Shown here: one piece after another, positions 14,629 through 24,282 of the stretch
How positions within the stretch are numbered: position 1 is the stretch's first letter
How the letters are laid out: each line of letters starts with the position of its first letter
Assembly (NCBI GenBank): GCA_033675265.1
Contig: JAUJYZ010000218.1
Span: 62,001 to 126,000 of the forward strand
DNA: 64,000 nt
Origin: Actinostola sp. cb2023
Lineage: Eukaryota; Cnidaria; Anthozoa; Actiniaria; Actinostolidae
Direction of reading: 5' to 3'
Position numbers and translations under genes: made by a program
The notes under the pieces: model-generated
What the model was told of the DNA's origin: nothing
Database searches by the model: none
What the model saw: only the letters and a program-made list of their open reading frames with translations

Positions 14629-16252
14629 GGGTGTCAAATATATATTTGGTCATTTGTCAGTTGTCAGTTAATTTTTTACCTTGTCAGTTAAACGTTAGTT
14701 AAAGTGCCTATCACCCCTGTGAGATTGTTTTAAAAATCTATTCAACATAATCTGAATAGTTGGTGGGTTCAGTATTTTGTGATTTGAACCTTGCGTTTAT
14801 GAGTTATAGAGATTTGAAATTTTAATATGCAAATTTGATGACGTCTACTAAGACTTCATTTATTATACAAAAACGCCTTTGTGCTGATTATTGACATTTG
14901 AAAACTTACAGAATATTTTACAGTCTTTATAAATAATTTTATAACTTTTTCCCCATTTCAAAAAATCCAAGTTCTTCTTGAAAAAGTCTATAAAAGTTAT
15001 GGCAAATTCCTGGGTTGACGTCATCAAATTTGCATATTGAGATTTCAAACCTCTATAACTCATAAACGCAAGGTTCAAATCACAAAATACTGAACCCACC
15101 AACTATTCAGCTTATATTGAATAGATTTTTAAAACAATCTCACAGGGGTGATAGGCACTTTAACTATTAACTGGCCATATCCTGTTTTGAACAATTGAAC
15201 GTGTTTGATACTTCGATTGTCAGTTGACAGTTAGGTTTTATTTGTCAGTTAACAGTTATTTTTAAAGCCGTTTGTCAGTAGTCAGTTAACCATTCAGACC
15301 CTCAACAAATGGTGTTTGACTATCCATTCATCCATCCATCCATCCATCCATCCATCCATCCAAGCCGGCAGCGTATATACAGTCACATGTGGGACATGCG
15401 AATTCGCCTCTGACCTAGTGTATAAGCACGCGGATGACTAGTGTGCATTGTCATTATACATGTACTATTATGTAGTAGTTCTTATACAGCGTATTTTACA
15501 ATGTCTTACATTGTGGACACTCGAACCGTGAACACTTCAAGTTTTTTTCGAGTGTCCACACTGTAATGCGTTTTACATATACAGTCGAAGCTCTCGTAAG
15601 CGACTACCTTTGGAATTCGAAAAAGTGGTCGTAACTAGAGCTGGTCGCTTACATAGTGTCCGCATGTGGTGTAGTTGATGTGCACTGTTATGGATGGATG
15701 ACACCTTTATTTTCATTATATACATGTACTGTAATGTGGTAGTTATTCACAATATCTCAATGCGCTAAACTGCCGCTCATAAGCCCTGGGCTTATATAAG
15801 TTCGTAAGGGAGTTGGGTGGGCTTATAAACGACCGGGGGGAGCAGTATAGCAGTATCAAAATACGTTTTCAATCTACTGGTGTTTAATTAAAATTCATGA
15901 TAATTTCAATATAAACGGCATTTTTAATGTTTGAAAGTATGTGGGCCTATAACCGGAGGGGGCTTATAAGCGGCAGTGTACCAATTATCTAACCATTTGC
16001 TGATGGAAACATAGGGACCTTCTCCACAATATCGATGTATATTTTTGTCTATTCAATTTCCTTTTCTCGTTCTCTCATGGATTCACTTGTTGTACGTTTC
16101 AGATTGCTTGGTTGAACGCGTATCACAAGAAGACGAAGGAAGTCATTGGCGCCGAAATGGTGCGACAAAAAAAGATTCAGGCTTTAAGATGGCTTTCACG
16201 ACAGACAAGCACAATCCCTTATCCCGACTATCAATCTATAATGAGAACATAA
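1273..16252 (+). CDS. XPNPEP2: Secretory Xaa-Pro aminopeptidase (aminopeptidase P, XPNPEP2-like), 26 exons
   Basis: M24B metallopeptidase that removes an N-terminal residue preceding proline. Exons: 1273-1309, 1397-1470, 2238-2363, 2563-2626, 3064-3168, 3503-3543, 3833-3884, 5288-5310, 6033-6153, 6815-6910, 7213-7294, 7985-8141, 9146-9190, 9382-9468, 9599-9649, 9880-9944, 11018-11095, 11493-11564, 11926-11986, 12098-12167, 12661-12765, 13062-13136, 13462-13538, 13635-13682, 14522-14572, 16103-16252. All phases join, giving 670 residues, close to the roughly 674 of human XPNPEP2. Metal ligands are all present: D453 and D464 ([14 protein letters not shown]), H527 (HGTGHGIG), E563 (EPGYYEDG) and E577 (GVRLE). 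Residues 9-23 are hydrophobic after a basic start, which reads as a signal peptide or anchor, so it resembles the secreted/membrane paralogue rather than cytosolic XPNPEP1. The C-terminus lacks the hydrophobic tail expected for a GPI signal. Exon 8 is a 23-nt microexon. The same frame is open upstream to an ATG at 1018; I prefer 1273/1276 because it places the hydrophobic segment at the N-terminus. Confidence 0.93.
1650..1872. mobile_element. Foldback MITE in intron 2 of the aminopeptidase gene
   Basis: Inverted arms: CGCCATTTTGAAAGGTAGCC at 1681 pairs with the reverse complement ending near 1853, continuing through GCATCGAAGCGAGACCAA and AGGTCACC on both sides. The loop is about 40 bp. Confidence 0.7.
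1997..2180 (+). repeat. 8-bp minisatellite (GCTCCCTT)n, about 23 copies
   Basis: Nearly perfect array ending about 57 bp before the acceptor of exon 3 (2238). It is pyrimidine-rich on the transcribed sense strand, so it extends the pyrimidine tract region of the intron. Confidence 0.95.
2799..2960. mobile_element. MITE-1, full copy (GAGTCGTTTTCG family)
   Basis: Terminal inverted repeats AGAGTCGTTTTCGTATGAGT and its complement (ACTCATATGAAAACGACTCT) enclose 160 bp with GGTACCGTGAC and a CCAATCA pair inside. It lies in an intron of the aminopeptidase gene. This copy is the reference for recognising insertions in other copies. Confidence 0.85.
4176..5277 (+). repeat. 13-bp minisatellite (TTTTACGTACTTG)n, about 1.1 kb
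   Basis: Core TTTTACGTACTTG with interspersed variants TTTTACGTATACTTG and TTTTACGTACTAATTG that recur in blocks, giving a higher-order pattern. It ends 10 bp before the acceptor of the 23-nt exon 8 (5288-5310). The ACGTAC core is self-complementary. Confidence 0.95.
6470..6830. repeat. Dispersed repeat with GCCGCCATGACGTCA core, copy 1
   Basis: Shares TTGCTGGTTTGCAATCAATC, TTTAAAGTACAAAGACGCAG, CGGCCATGTTG and GCCGCCATGACGTCACGT with 19266-19500 in the opposite orientation. Probably a dispersed MITE or SINE-like element; ends not resolved. Confidence 0.6.
7307..7470. mobile_element. hAT-like MITE (CAGGG..CCCTG)
   Basis: Starts CAGGGAACGGATTTA and ends TGGATTCGCCCCTG, the CAGGGGCGGATCCA type of terminus common in hAT MITEs. 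TACTA lies on both sides. It contains a C tract at 7341-7361. Confidence 0.6.
7524..7676. mobile_element. MITE-1 copy, right end truncated
   Basis: Left end AGAGTCGTTTTCGTATGAGT is intact, followed by TCTGATTGGTTGAGCAATGA. The expected right terminus is missing near 7676. Confidence 0.6.
7785..7941. mobile_element. MITE-1, full copy
   Basis: Ends AGAGTCATTTTCGTATGAGT and AAAAACGACTCT, about 157 bp, ending 43 bp before the acceptor of exon 12 at 7985. It therefore provides the branch-point region or lies next to it. Confidence 0.8.
8304..8475. mobile_element. hAT-like MITE (CAGGGCCGTAC..GTACGGCCCTG)
   Basis: Inverted termini CAGGGCCGTACATAAC and GTGTACGGCCCTG, 172 bp, with an internal G tract and purine-rich stretch. 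Located in the intron between exons 12 and 13. Confidence 0.75.
8486..9062. mobile_element. MITE-1 copy expanded by an 88-bp tandem repeat
   Basis: Left end AGAGTCGTTTTCGCATGAGC, right end AAAAATGACTCT. From 8641 to about 9050 an 88-bp unit (TCTACCGAAACTCTGCGCGA start) repeats about five times, with starts at 8641, 8729, 8817, 8905 and 8993. A C tract occupies 8513-8533. A simple 160-bp MITE has thus grown to 577 bp by internal tandem duplication. Confidence 0.8.
10023..10214. mobile_element. hAT-like element with poly-G tract
   Basis: Begins CAGGGGCGTAGCGAGGACCC, a typical hAT-MITE terminus, and appears to end near CTACGCGCTAGTG. It contains a G homopolymer of more than 20 bases at about 10071-10097. 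The right boundary is uncertain. Confidence 0.5.
10522..10662. repeat. Long near-perfect palindrome
   Basis: ACTTATTGACTGGGACC at 10522 pairs with the complement ending at 10662; GACCGCGAATGTTTCCC pairs across a short centre. About 65-bp arms form one strong hairpin. It lies in the intron between exons 16 and 17. Confidence 0.8.
11250..11420 (+). repeat. (ATC)n/(ATT)n imperfect microsatellite
   Basis: Interrupted ATC, GTC and ATT triplets in the intron between exons 17 and 18. Confidence 0.8.
12808..13061 (+). repeat. Four decoy copies of the exon-22 acceptor and exon start
   Basis: The real exon 22 begins TTTCAG/GCCCACAATGCATTTCGC at 13062. Upstream, CCACAATGCATTTCGCGTTA or a one-base variant occurs near 12814, 12850, 12896 and 13015. 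The copies near 12850 and 12896 have TTTCAG before them and the one near 13015 has GGCAG. The duplicated unit spans the splice site and the first 15-18 coding bases. Confidence 0.8.
13835..14365. mobile_element. 531-bp inverted-repeat element nested in MITE-1, CTCTCAT duplication
   Basis: About 90-bp arms begin CAGGAGCCCATAAGTAGGAG and end with its complement. The target CTCTCAT (13828-13834) is repeated at 14366-14372, as expected of a 7-8-bp duplication and CAG-ended hAT-like element. It carries the acidic ORF at 14022. Confidence 0.8.
14022..14310 (+). CDS. Small acidic, Ser-rich ORF carried inside a 531-bp inverted-repeat element
   Basis: Unrecognised. An ATG-initiated frame encodes an N-terminal run rich in Glu, Ser and Asp ([20 protein letters not shown]), then a Ser-rich and a Lys/Pro-rich stretch. 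It sits between the arms of the element at 13835-14365 and reads into the right arm. Codons look protein-like rather than repeat-derived, so the element may have captured a first exon. Expression is unproven. Confidence 0.35.
14598..14628 (+). repeat. Poly-G tract
   Basis: About 30 consecutive G in the last intron of the aminopeptidase gene, next to the TTAA-target MITE. Potential G-quadruplex and sequencing-error hot spot. Confidence 0.8.
14703..15159. mobile_element. TTAA-target MITE, copy 1
   Basis: Flanked by TTAA at 14699-14702 and 15160-15163. Ends AGTGCCTATCACCCCTGTGA and its complement, with arms of about 170 bp including GGTTCAAATCACAAAATACT. Same terminal AGTGCC as the 3.3-kb element at 38189 and the partial copy at 60068. 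Confidence 0.88.
15579..15660. mobile_element. pogo-like MITE fragment (TACAGTCGAA end)
   Basis: Starts TACAGTCGAAGCTCTCGTAA with TAAGCGAC motifs, the same family as 24733-24923 and 29773-29907. Only a left part and an internal half-repeat are seen. A separate hairpin (GTGGACACTCGAA) lies just before at 15510-15570. Confidence 0.55.
15766..15980. mobile_element. MITE with ACTGCCGCTTATAAGCC ends
   Basis: TAAACTGCCGCTCATAAGCC at 15766 and the complement GGCTTATAAGCGGCAGTGTA ending at 15980 enclose about 215 bp in the last intron. Confidence 0.75.
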
Positions 16253-16335
16253 CACCACAAAAGGGATAGAAACTAGCTGAAAGTGAACTTTCAGAGACAA
16301 AAGATGGCTGCGGCAAAAACACTCTACAGTCCTTT

Positions 16336-16535
16336 CCGGTCTGTTGTAAATGTTGGAAGACTGGGTCCTAGTGTTTTGATTGGCTGAATTAGTTGCAGTG
16401 ACGAGGTGTTTGCTCTTTATAAAATACTGGGTTCGAGTGCTTTGATTGGCTGAATTAGTTGCAGTCACGACTGAGGAGTTTGCTCTTGATAAAATACTGG
16501 GTTCGAGTGTTTTGATTGGCTGAATTAGTTTGTCA
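16336..16535 (+). repeat. Short tandem repeat (GTTTTGATTGGCTGAATTAG unit)
   Basis: Three units of about 65-75 bp containing ACTGGGTTCGAGTG and GTTTTGATTGGCTGAATTAG. The same motif forms the ends of the foldback elements at 54184 and 59311, so this is a relative lacking the arms. Confidence 0.75.
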
Positions 16536-16737
16536 TATTAGTTTGTCCATGCGAGTAGACAGTATAGTACTGGCGGGATTAGATACTTGTACGTACTGCT
16601 GGGCGGTATTTAAAAAAAACGTGTATTAAAACGTAAATCCTTTATTTGTTTTTTTATATATTATTTGCTGAAAGTATTAAAAATTCATTTTAAAATTAGC
16701 TTCTACGAATCTTTTATATAAGTAGTATACAAGCATC

Positions 16738-16914
16738 AAGAGTTCCAGACTTCCGGTACGCACGCAATGCATTATGAGATTATTACAAAGGAAAAGTGAG
16801 CACCAATTCTAGACACAGGGAGCCCAAGCTATGTATTTGCTCACTTGGTGCTCACTTTTCCTCTGTAATAATCTCACAATGCATTGCGCGCGTACCGGAA
16901 GTCTGGAACTCTCG
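16738..16914. mobile_element. Foldback MITE, palindromic
   Basis: AGAGTTCCAGACTTCCGGTA and its complement enclose arms with GCAATGCATT and AGTGAGCACC. A CACAGGGAGCCCAAGC end sits in the loop at 16816, indicating a nested fragment of the CACAGG family. Confidence 0.75.
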
Positions 16915-16944
16915 ATGCTGATATACACTGCCCACAGCCCAATG

Positions 16945-17074
16945 CACAGGGAGCCCAAACACTTCATCAGAGGCCAATTGTAATAAATAAAGATAGATTT
17001 GCATGCGCGCGTCTTATTTTGATGGGTTTCCTGTGTAGAGCAAGCGCGATAAGTTTAATATTGGGCTCCCTGTG
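16945..17074. mobile_element. CACAGG-family MITE
   Basis: CACAGGGAGCCCAAACAC and TTGGGCTCCCTGTG enclose 130 bp including a GATGGGTTTCCTGTG motif. No target duplication is obvious. From 17075 to 17658 only microsatellite (17608-17641) and plain sequence is seen. Confidence 0.7.
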
Positions 17075-17611
17075 TTTATGGACGGAATCGCCAACGTTTA
17101 CAAGCACAAGAACTGCTTTCATGTTATGCGAAAACGGACCCGACCATAACCGCAAGCACAAGAAATGGATATATTTTGACCTTTTGCGCATGCTTGCGCA
17201 TCTGGCTATTTTTACAGTAACATGATCCCTCCCCGGGGTTGGGTGGGAGAGACTCTCATGTGAAAAGGGGGGTTAAAACAGACAGAGAAATAAGAGATGT
17301 AGTCACTTTAATGACACCACTAACACAGTATGACGGGGTTACCGATTTCTTCGCATGATGGCTAAATATACTAGCTAGCGTTCCGTCGTGAACACCCTAA
17401 GTGACACCAAAAACCGTAATTTATTAAAAGAGACGACGATCATCCCCGTCCCTTTCACACTTGACTTCTCCCCTCTCCCACCTTCCGGGACGCCTCTAGT
17501 GCGTCCATTGAATTTTTAAAATACCATTATCTATATTATATCTATATTTTTTCATATTTTACTTTTTATTGTAATCAGCGCTTAGAACCGATTTGTATAA
17601 GCGCTTTATAA

Positions 17612-17642
<31 letters not shown>

Positions 17643-17658
17643 GTGCTTGCGTCGCTTG

Positions 17659-18312
17659 CCTACATACAAAGAGTACCACATATATAACATCCCCCTATCC
17701 ACAGCCCACCTACATACAAAGAGTACTGCATATATAACATCCCCCTATCCACACCCCACCTACATACAAAGAGTACTGCATATATAACATCCCTCTATCC
17801 ACAGCCGCCCAACTACATACAAAGAGTACCGCATATATAACATCCCCCTATCCACAGCCCACCTACATACAAAGAGTACTGCATATATAACATCCCCCTA
17901 TCCACACCCCACCTACATACAAAGAGTACCGCATATATAACATCCCCCTATCCACAGCCCACCTACATACAAAGAGTACCACATATATAACATCCCCTGA
18001 TCCACAGCCCACCTACATACAAAGAGTACCGCATATATAACATCCCCCTATCCACAGCCCACCTACATACAAAGAGTACCACATATAAAACATCCCCCTA
18101 TCCACAGCCCACCTACATACAAAGAGTACCACATATATAACATCCCCCTATCCACAGCCCACCTACATACAAAGAGTACCGCATATATGACATCCCCTTA
18201 TCCACAGCCCACCTACATACAAAGAGTACTGCATATTTAACATCCCCCTATCCACAGCCCACCTACATACAAAGAGTACCACATATATAACATCCTCCTA
18301 TCCACAGCCCAC
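17659..18312. repeat. 50-bp minisatellite, 13 copies, overlapping the 3' end of the CASD1-like gene
   Basis: Unit CCTACATACAAAGAGTACC..ATAACATCC..CCTATCCACAGCCCA. Starts are every 50 bp, with one 53-bp step. The last unit (18263-18312) encodes the final codons and the stop of the gene on the minus strand; the other twelve lie in its 3' region. Confidence 0.92.
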
Positions 18313-21131
18313 CAACTATCAACTTGTGACCCATCACCTTAAAGTCCTTGCTAATAAGATACACACTCAAGTCTATTGTCACGTGGAAGAGGTGGTACGA
18401 CATGAATAGATAAATAGCGGTTGCCATGGTGAAGTTAACCAGTGGATATCCAGGAATATAAACTATGAGATACTTCGCATTACCTTGCATTAGTATATGA
18501 AGCTGACAGATATATGTCTCTAAAGTGATTTTCCCGAGCCATGAGAACAGGTATATAAAACGGGAACGCATAGTAGGGAATAAGTTACGAAGGTAGATAT
18601 AGGTTAGGATGGGTATAAAGGAGAAGTATGGATGAAGAGCATTGTACTGGTATTTGTCCAGCACGAATATATGCTTCCACCATGAAAACAAAAGCATGAG
18701 TAAACACGCCGCGAGGACAATCTTCAACGAGAGAAAAATGGAGCTCAACGTCTTGTTGAGTTTTGAACTTTCCATGTACGTCAAAAGACTTTGAAAATTC
18801 GGGTGGAAGTAAGCGATTATCATTCCTATCAGTGTAACATAGTGGTCTAGTCCTGCTCTGAACATCCACTCGTGAAGCGATTTCTTGTAGTTGAGTATAA
18901 ATCCAAACGGTCGAAAAACAAACTTGCCAACTCCAGGAACATCGAAGAGCAAGAAAACAATCCCAGCAAACACCGCGAACTTGATAGCCATGATTTTTGG
19001 GTCCGCGTTTTTTGTGTATAGCGGTCTCATACAGACGTAGACGGACACGAACCAGAAGGTGTGCATTGCGCAGATGTAGTAAAGCATGTATTCATTGGCT
19101 GTTACTAGACACGTGATCACGACAAGAAAGTTTAAACGGAACATCATTTTCATGATTCGATACAAACTGAAATCCTTTCGAATCCAGAAAAATGAGAAAT
19201 TTCCTGAAAGGAAAGAAAACAAGGAAAGATTAATGTGATAGTATATTGAATTAGTATCACAGTGTCAGTTGACATCCGCCATCTTGAATCAGTACAACTG
19301 AAAGTTCATAATTGCTGGTTTGCACGTGACGTCATGGCCGCCATGTTGGATCCCGATAACAAAGCATTCCTCATCAGCTTCTCTTGTTTGTACCTCCAAC
19401 ATGACCGCTGCGTCTTTGTACTTTAAATCTCCAGGGATTGATTGCAACCCAGCAATTATTTTCAGTAATGGACGCCATGACGTCACGAAAAAAATCAAGA
19501 GAGGCTCTATTATAATTCTTTTCAGTATAGTCTACTTACCAAATCCTGTCATCCAGACATAAGCAGCAATATATATTCGTATCGCGTTGTAAGTCTCCGC
19601 TGCATTAAAGTAGTGATACCAAACAAACAGAACTTGCATGACACCCTTCCACTCCTCTGTCTGTTCTCGATTCAAAAACTTATCAGAGCAGTCACGTGAC
19701 GTGAAGAACGCACCAACTAGCACCAAAGCGAAGAAAAGGACAATGAGGAGGTCACGTGAATAAACACGTGGAGCCGCTGGAAAGTAGTGTTCGTAGTCGC
19801 AGACGTAGAAATAAAACATTATGGACCCAAGTATGCTAATCGATTCGAGGAATTTTTCGAACGTTGGTTCAGGTGGTTGATTTGGTTTGGGGCTAGTAGG
19901 CGTATCTGGTTTTGGTTCTTGGTTTGTTTGTTTCTCAACAGTGATTTCCTTATTGACATCCTCTTTTAGATGAGTATCCTCAGTGATAACGGTTTGCAGC
20001 TCAGCGTCACCTAATTTACATAAAAATAGGTTTTGGAAATCAGGTAATGAATCGTATCAATCAGTCAAATAGTCAGTCAGTTGATCAGCCAGTCGACAGT
20101 CAATCGGCAGTCAGTCAGTCAATCAGTCATGCAGTCAATCAGTCAGTCAGTCAGAGTCAATCAATCTGTCGGTTAGTCAGCTAATCAATCAATCAGTCAG
20201 TCAATCAGTCAGTTGTCAGTCAGTCAGTCAGTCAGTCAGTCAGTCAGTCAATCAGTCAGTCAATCAGTCAGTCGGTTAGTCAGTTAATCAATCAATCAGT
20301 CAGTCAATCAGTCAGTTGTCAGTCAATCAATCAGTCAGTCAGTCAGTCAGTCAGTCAGTCAATCAGTCAGTCAATCAGTCAGTCAGTCAGTCAGTCAGTC
20401 AGTCAGTCAGTCAGTCAATCAGTCAGTCAGTCAGTCAGTCAGTCAGTCAGTCAATCAGTCAGTCAGTCAGTCAGTCAATCAATCAGTCAGTCAGTCAGTC
20501 AGTCAGTCAGCTGTCAGTCAATCAATCAGTCAGTCAGTCCATCAATCAGTCAGTCAGTCAGTCAATCAGTCAGTCAGTCAGTCAGTCAATCAATCAGTCA
20601 GTCAGTCAGTCAGTGAGCTGTCAGTCAATCAATCAGTCAGTCAGTCCATCAATCAGTCAGTCAGTCAGTCAGTCAATCAGTCAGTCAGCTGTCAGTCAAT
20701 CAATCAGTCAGACAATCAGTCAGTCAATCAGCCAGTCGACAGTCGGTTAGTCAGCCAATCAATAATCAATCAGTCAGATAAAATAAGTTCTCGTGCTCAA
20801 CTCCAGTTTAATCTCTTTTCTTTCTTTTCAATTCGTTACATGTACGTGACTCAAATATATAGGCCACTAGAAAAGGTACGTTATAGAATAGGAGGATTCA
20901 AGTGGGACTAAATAGCTTCCAGCTTCCAGGATAATAACGTACCTACAAAATAATGTTCCTTCGTTAGGCGGAAGTACTTGACGCACAATCTATATCCATA
21001 AAGTACCAGGGACGTTATCCAGAACCACAAGAGAGCTCTTTGGTGAATAGTTTGTGGGCCTTTCGCAGGAAGAGTAATAAGGTCCCCTTGTAGTAAGCCA
21101 AGTGTTTGGTTCATGTTTCTGCGAAGAGAAT
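18263..21131 (-). CDS. CASD1: CASD1-like sialate O-acetyltransferase, multi-TM Cas1p domain (5' part not found)
   Basis: Three minus-strand exons, 20943-21131, 19540-20010 and 18263-19203, join in phase (about 533 codons). The family O-acetylates sialic acids in the Golgi using an N-terminal luminal SGNH domain and a C-terminal multi-spanning Cas1p domain. Diagnostic stretches are SIMFYFYVCDYEHYF, KFLNREQTEEWKGVMQVLFV, RIYIAAYVWMTGFGNFSFFW, MFRLNFLVV and WLGKITLETYICQLHI, with about ten hydrophobic segments. The first exon carries one TM helix (LLWFWITSLVLYGYRL), and a Pro/Lys/Glu-rich linker follows. I could not find the SGNH exons on the minus strand above 21131; they may lie far upstream, or this copy may lack them. 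The intron 20011-20942 is filled by a CAGT/CAAT array. The stop codon and the last codons fall in a 50-bp minisatellite unit. The membrane part is confident; completeness is not. Confidence 0.85.
19266..19500. repeat. Dispersed repeat with GCCGCCATGACGTCA core, copy 2
   Basis: Inverted copy of 6470-6830, in the intron 19204-19539 of the CASD1-like gene. Contains GTGACGTCATGGCCGCCATG and GCTGCGTCTTTGTACTTTAA. Confidence 0.6.
20055..20770 (+). repeat. (CAGT)n array with CAAT variants
   Basis: About 700 bp of CAGT repeats interrupted by CAAT and by recurring AGTTGTCAG or AGCTGTCAG breaks, giving blocks of similar length. It fills most of the intron 20011-20942 of the CASD1-like gene. Frames through it give meaningless Ser/Gln/Val repeats. 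Confidence 0.95.
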
Positions 21132-21261
21132 CTGAAACAATAATCACATTTTTTTTACCAATAATCTCGCCAAAGTACACAGGCAGCCCAATCATGTCTT
21201 CTGATTGGACGATGAAATAAAGCTACTAGCTTGGAAAATTATTTTAATTACCAATTTGATC

Positions 21262-21442
21262 CACAGGGAGCCCAAGCATAAATTCAGAAATTTTTTTTTT
21301 TCGAAATAAAGTATTTTTTCCCCCTATACACCTTTGTTGTCTGTTAACTTAACCTGCAGGCAGACAACAAAGTTGTATAGGGGAAAAAATACTTTATTTC
21401 CAAATATATTTTTTTACTGAATTTATGCTTGGGCTCCCTGTG
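21262..21442. mobile_element. CACAGG-family palindromic MITE
   Basis: CACAGGGAGCCCAAGCATAA and its complement enclose 75-bp arms (AAATAAAGTATTTTTTCCCC) around a short CCTGCAGG-like centre. The arms match over almost their entire length. Confidence 0.85.
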
Positions 21443-22706
21443 ATCTGATCATGTTGCCGTAAATATAAAACTGTCGCTATATAGCTGCGCATGGTGTACG
21501 AATGATTTTTATGTTAAGTTTTATTGTTGATTCGATCAGTCTTACATTATCTTTAGTTTTGAAAACAATCGACTAGTTTTTTTAGTGTATAAAAAATATC
21601 ATTAACTTGTAAAGAAAAAATAAAATAATTACAATGAATGAACGATTTGGGGCTCCTGATAAACCTTGTTCCAGTTCGGTTCACCTGAGAAAAATCGAAG
21701 TTGAAACCCTGTACTCTCGCCGGAGAATGGTCAGTGTATTGGAGACGAAATAAATACATCGATCGACTATTATATTGTTAGTAAAAAAAATGAATCAAAA
21801 TATGATCTACTGTATGTCAGAAACCGGCAACAGACGGTTCAAATGACAGTACATGAACTCAGTGAATCGTAAGAAAACAACGTAAATATACCTACCTGGC
21901 GAACAGTTAGAAAGCTTTTTTCAAATCACATGAAACTCCAATGGTTTTTGTCACCTTGTCTTTATCAGTTTTACAACCAGAACCTGATCAACACTATAGT
22001 TTGTATTTGAAAGTTCAATAATCATCACGGACTGGTGGAGTCATACGGGTACTGGCATTGCTATAGCAACACGATATGTGAGCCAGAAACGCATCATATA
22101 CGTTGCAAGCTGAACTGAGCCTAAGGATATATTTCGTAAGAGAATGAATTATTCACTGCAAGTTTAGAAACATTAGCTGTAGTTTTTCAACTTTTTTCTA
22201 GCTTTGCAACTTACGATGAAATCGAAGATTTTCAGGTTTGTAAACACTCAGCCGATAATCCGGCATTGTTGGATTCTGCGAAACGTAACGTTATTTGAAA
22301 CTGGCATGACAGTGGTCTCTCTATACATGTACAATATAATTTAACTCAGTACTGACTAACATTTGGTCGTTAATATCCCGGCTCCCCTATATACGCTATA
22401 CGGGTATGTGCCACGGGATAGGGTATGAGCTACAGGTAATTTAACTCAGTACTTTTGACTGGGATCGGGTACGTTTTGGTCGTATAGGGTATGGTTTCCG
22501 CAATAACGCCACTATATTTCAAAAACGTTGACAACGGGCGATCTTAAATGGATAGTCTGGGAGAAGAAGACAAAATTTTAGGTATGGGATAGGGTCTGGG
22601 TTTTGAGGTGTTTCGTTAGTAACATGCGAAATTCATTCATTTGACCTCAAGCTTCGAATCACGCTTGGCCGGTGTTCGAACTTTTTCAAAGGTTTCAGAT
22701 CATCCA

Positions 22707-23028
22707 ATTGCCCTATACCATTATGACGTAACGGCTCATTTATGAGGGGGACAGAATCGTGAAGAACAATAGAAATTTGAACTAAATCTGCTCTGCTGAG
22801 GTTCGCTAGATTTCAAATTGGCTAGTTTCCAGATATTATGTTCATCGATGCTTTTCCCACAATATTTACTGTGTTTGGTGACTTTTATCGCTTTCAGACC
22901 GTCTGTAAAATACATTTATTTGAAAAATCCTTTGTGTTGTTGCTGTTTTGTCCCCCTCTAGCGACCATGATCCTTAGCGTTTAAACAATAGATTGTTTTG
23001 ATTTGACGTCATAGTGGTATAGGGCAAT
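22707..23028. mobile_element. MITE with ATTGCCCTATACCA ends, copy 1
   Basis: Ends ATTGCCCTATACCATTATGA and TGGTATAGGGCAAT, 322 bp. A second copy at 34337-34649 shares the whole interior (GGGGGACAGAATCGTGAAGA). From 21443 to 22706 I see nothing coding. Confidence 0.88.
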
Positions 23029-23756
23029 TCAGATTGACCGTTTTTGAAATAGGCATGTATAATGGTCCAGGGGAATGGTCTTGAGAATATGTATGTCAGT
23101 ATGTACCCTAAAAATTGTTCAAATTTCTGGCCGATTGACGTAGTTCATTTTTACAAGCTACACTGAAGTCACAGGCTCAGTCGTGAATTCAATAACTGTC
23201 GAATCTACTAAAACAACGGCCGCTTTTAATAGAAGGAGTACTAGTCAGGCTATACTCGCGGTGGCCTAGCAGTCTCGATTTCACCATTTCTAAGTGTATG
23301 AAACAAGGGGAACCATCAATGTCCCCATGCACTAACTATCATTATTGTTAGTGTCAGTGAGTGATCGCGAGCGACTGAAGAATTTGAACAACTTGTACAA
23401 TGAAACTGAATAAGAACTCACCTCAACAGAAGGATGGATTGTTCAAAGTAAACGACCGATTGCAATCAATTCGTTGTTTTCTAATTAATATATTTGTCAT
23501 AATCATCGATGCACGAGTCGCTTGCTTCGAATTTATGAACTCTTTACTGCCTGGAACCATGCTGATGGTCGGAGACTGACTCAGTTGATGTATATTTATT
23601 AAAATATTTTGTATTGTTTTGTTCACGTCTTTTGTGTCGTTCTAATCTGCATTGTGGAACCCATACCTCTCGATCGAGAAGGGTCATGGCAGCTGCATGC
23701 ACGGCCGAGGGAGATTGGGAACTGGATAATTTTTTTTAGTCCGCAAGATCAGTCTA

Positions 23757-23849
23757 CAATCAAACTGTTAACCGGACACCCTCTATTACGCGGTCACCTC
23801 TATTAAGCGGTCATTCCCCGAGGGTGACCGCTTAATATAGGTTTGACTG
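23757..23849. mobile_element. pogo-like MITE, 93 bp, TA target
   Basis: TA flanks on both sides; ends CAATCAAACTG and GGTTTGACTG, with ACCGCTTAATA-type internal repeats. From 23029 to 23756 no feature is recognised apart from unsupported short frames. Confidence 0.65.
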
Positions 23850-24282
23850 TAGTGATATGAATGAAAACTAGCGAGCTCACTGCTAGTCTGGGCTCCGTAC
23901 CGTAGTCAGTTATAGACCGAGATTTCTTCACTGACTAACGGCCTAAGCGCGTAAAGAAAAACACGAAAGAGAAACACGAGGATACCGATGTATGGGCATG
24001 CCGTAACTTACCGGTACGGACCGAGCAAACGAAGTTAATAAGATGATTTTTTGGCATTGCTTCTGCACCAACAAAAAGGATGCTTTTATTCACTACGGTC
24101 CACACTGGAAGTTATGGACCGCCAATTGACCAATCACAATTTATATTCAACAAGTCTTTTTACAATAACTTACAAATTTCTCGCGCGCTGATTGGTTAAT
24201 TTTCATCATCAATAAGAGGACAGACAGATAAAAACAAAATGGCGCGTACAAAGCTGAAGATCGATGGAGAAAAATTTCATCA

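Noticed and set aside
17659..18312. CRISPR-like array
   Set aside because: The 50-bp units are continuous tandem repeats without unique spacers, in a eukaryotic gene context.
20316..20750. 144-residue Ser/Gln/Val repeat frame
   Set aside because: CAGT array inside an intron of the CASD1-like gene.
23423..23626. Minus-strand frame ending near a GTGAGT donor, tested as a 5' exon of the CASD1-like gene
   Set aside because: No similarity to the SGNH domain or its motifs by eye; phase and sequence give no support.
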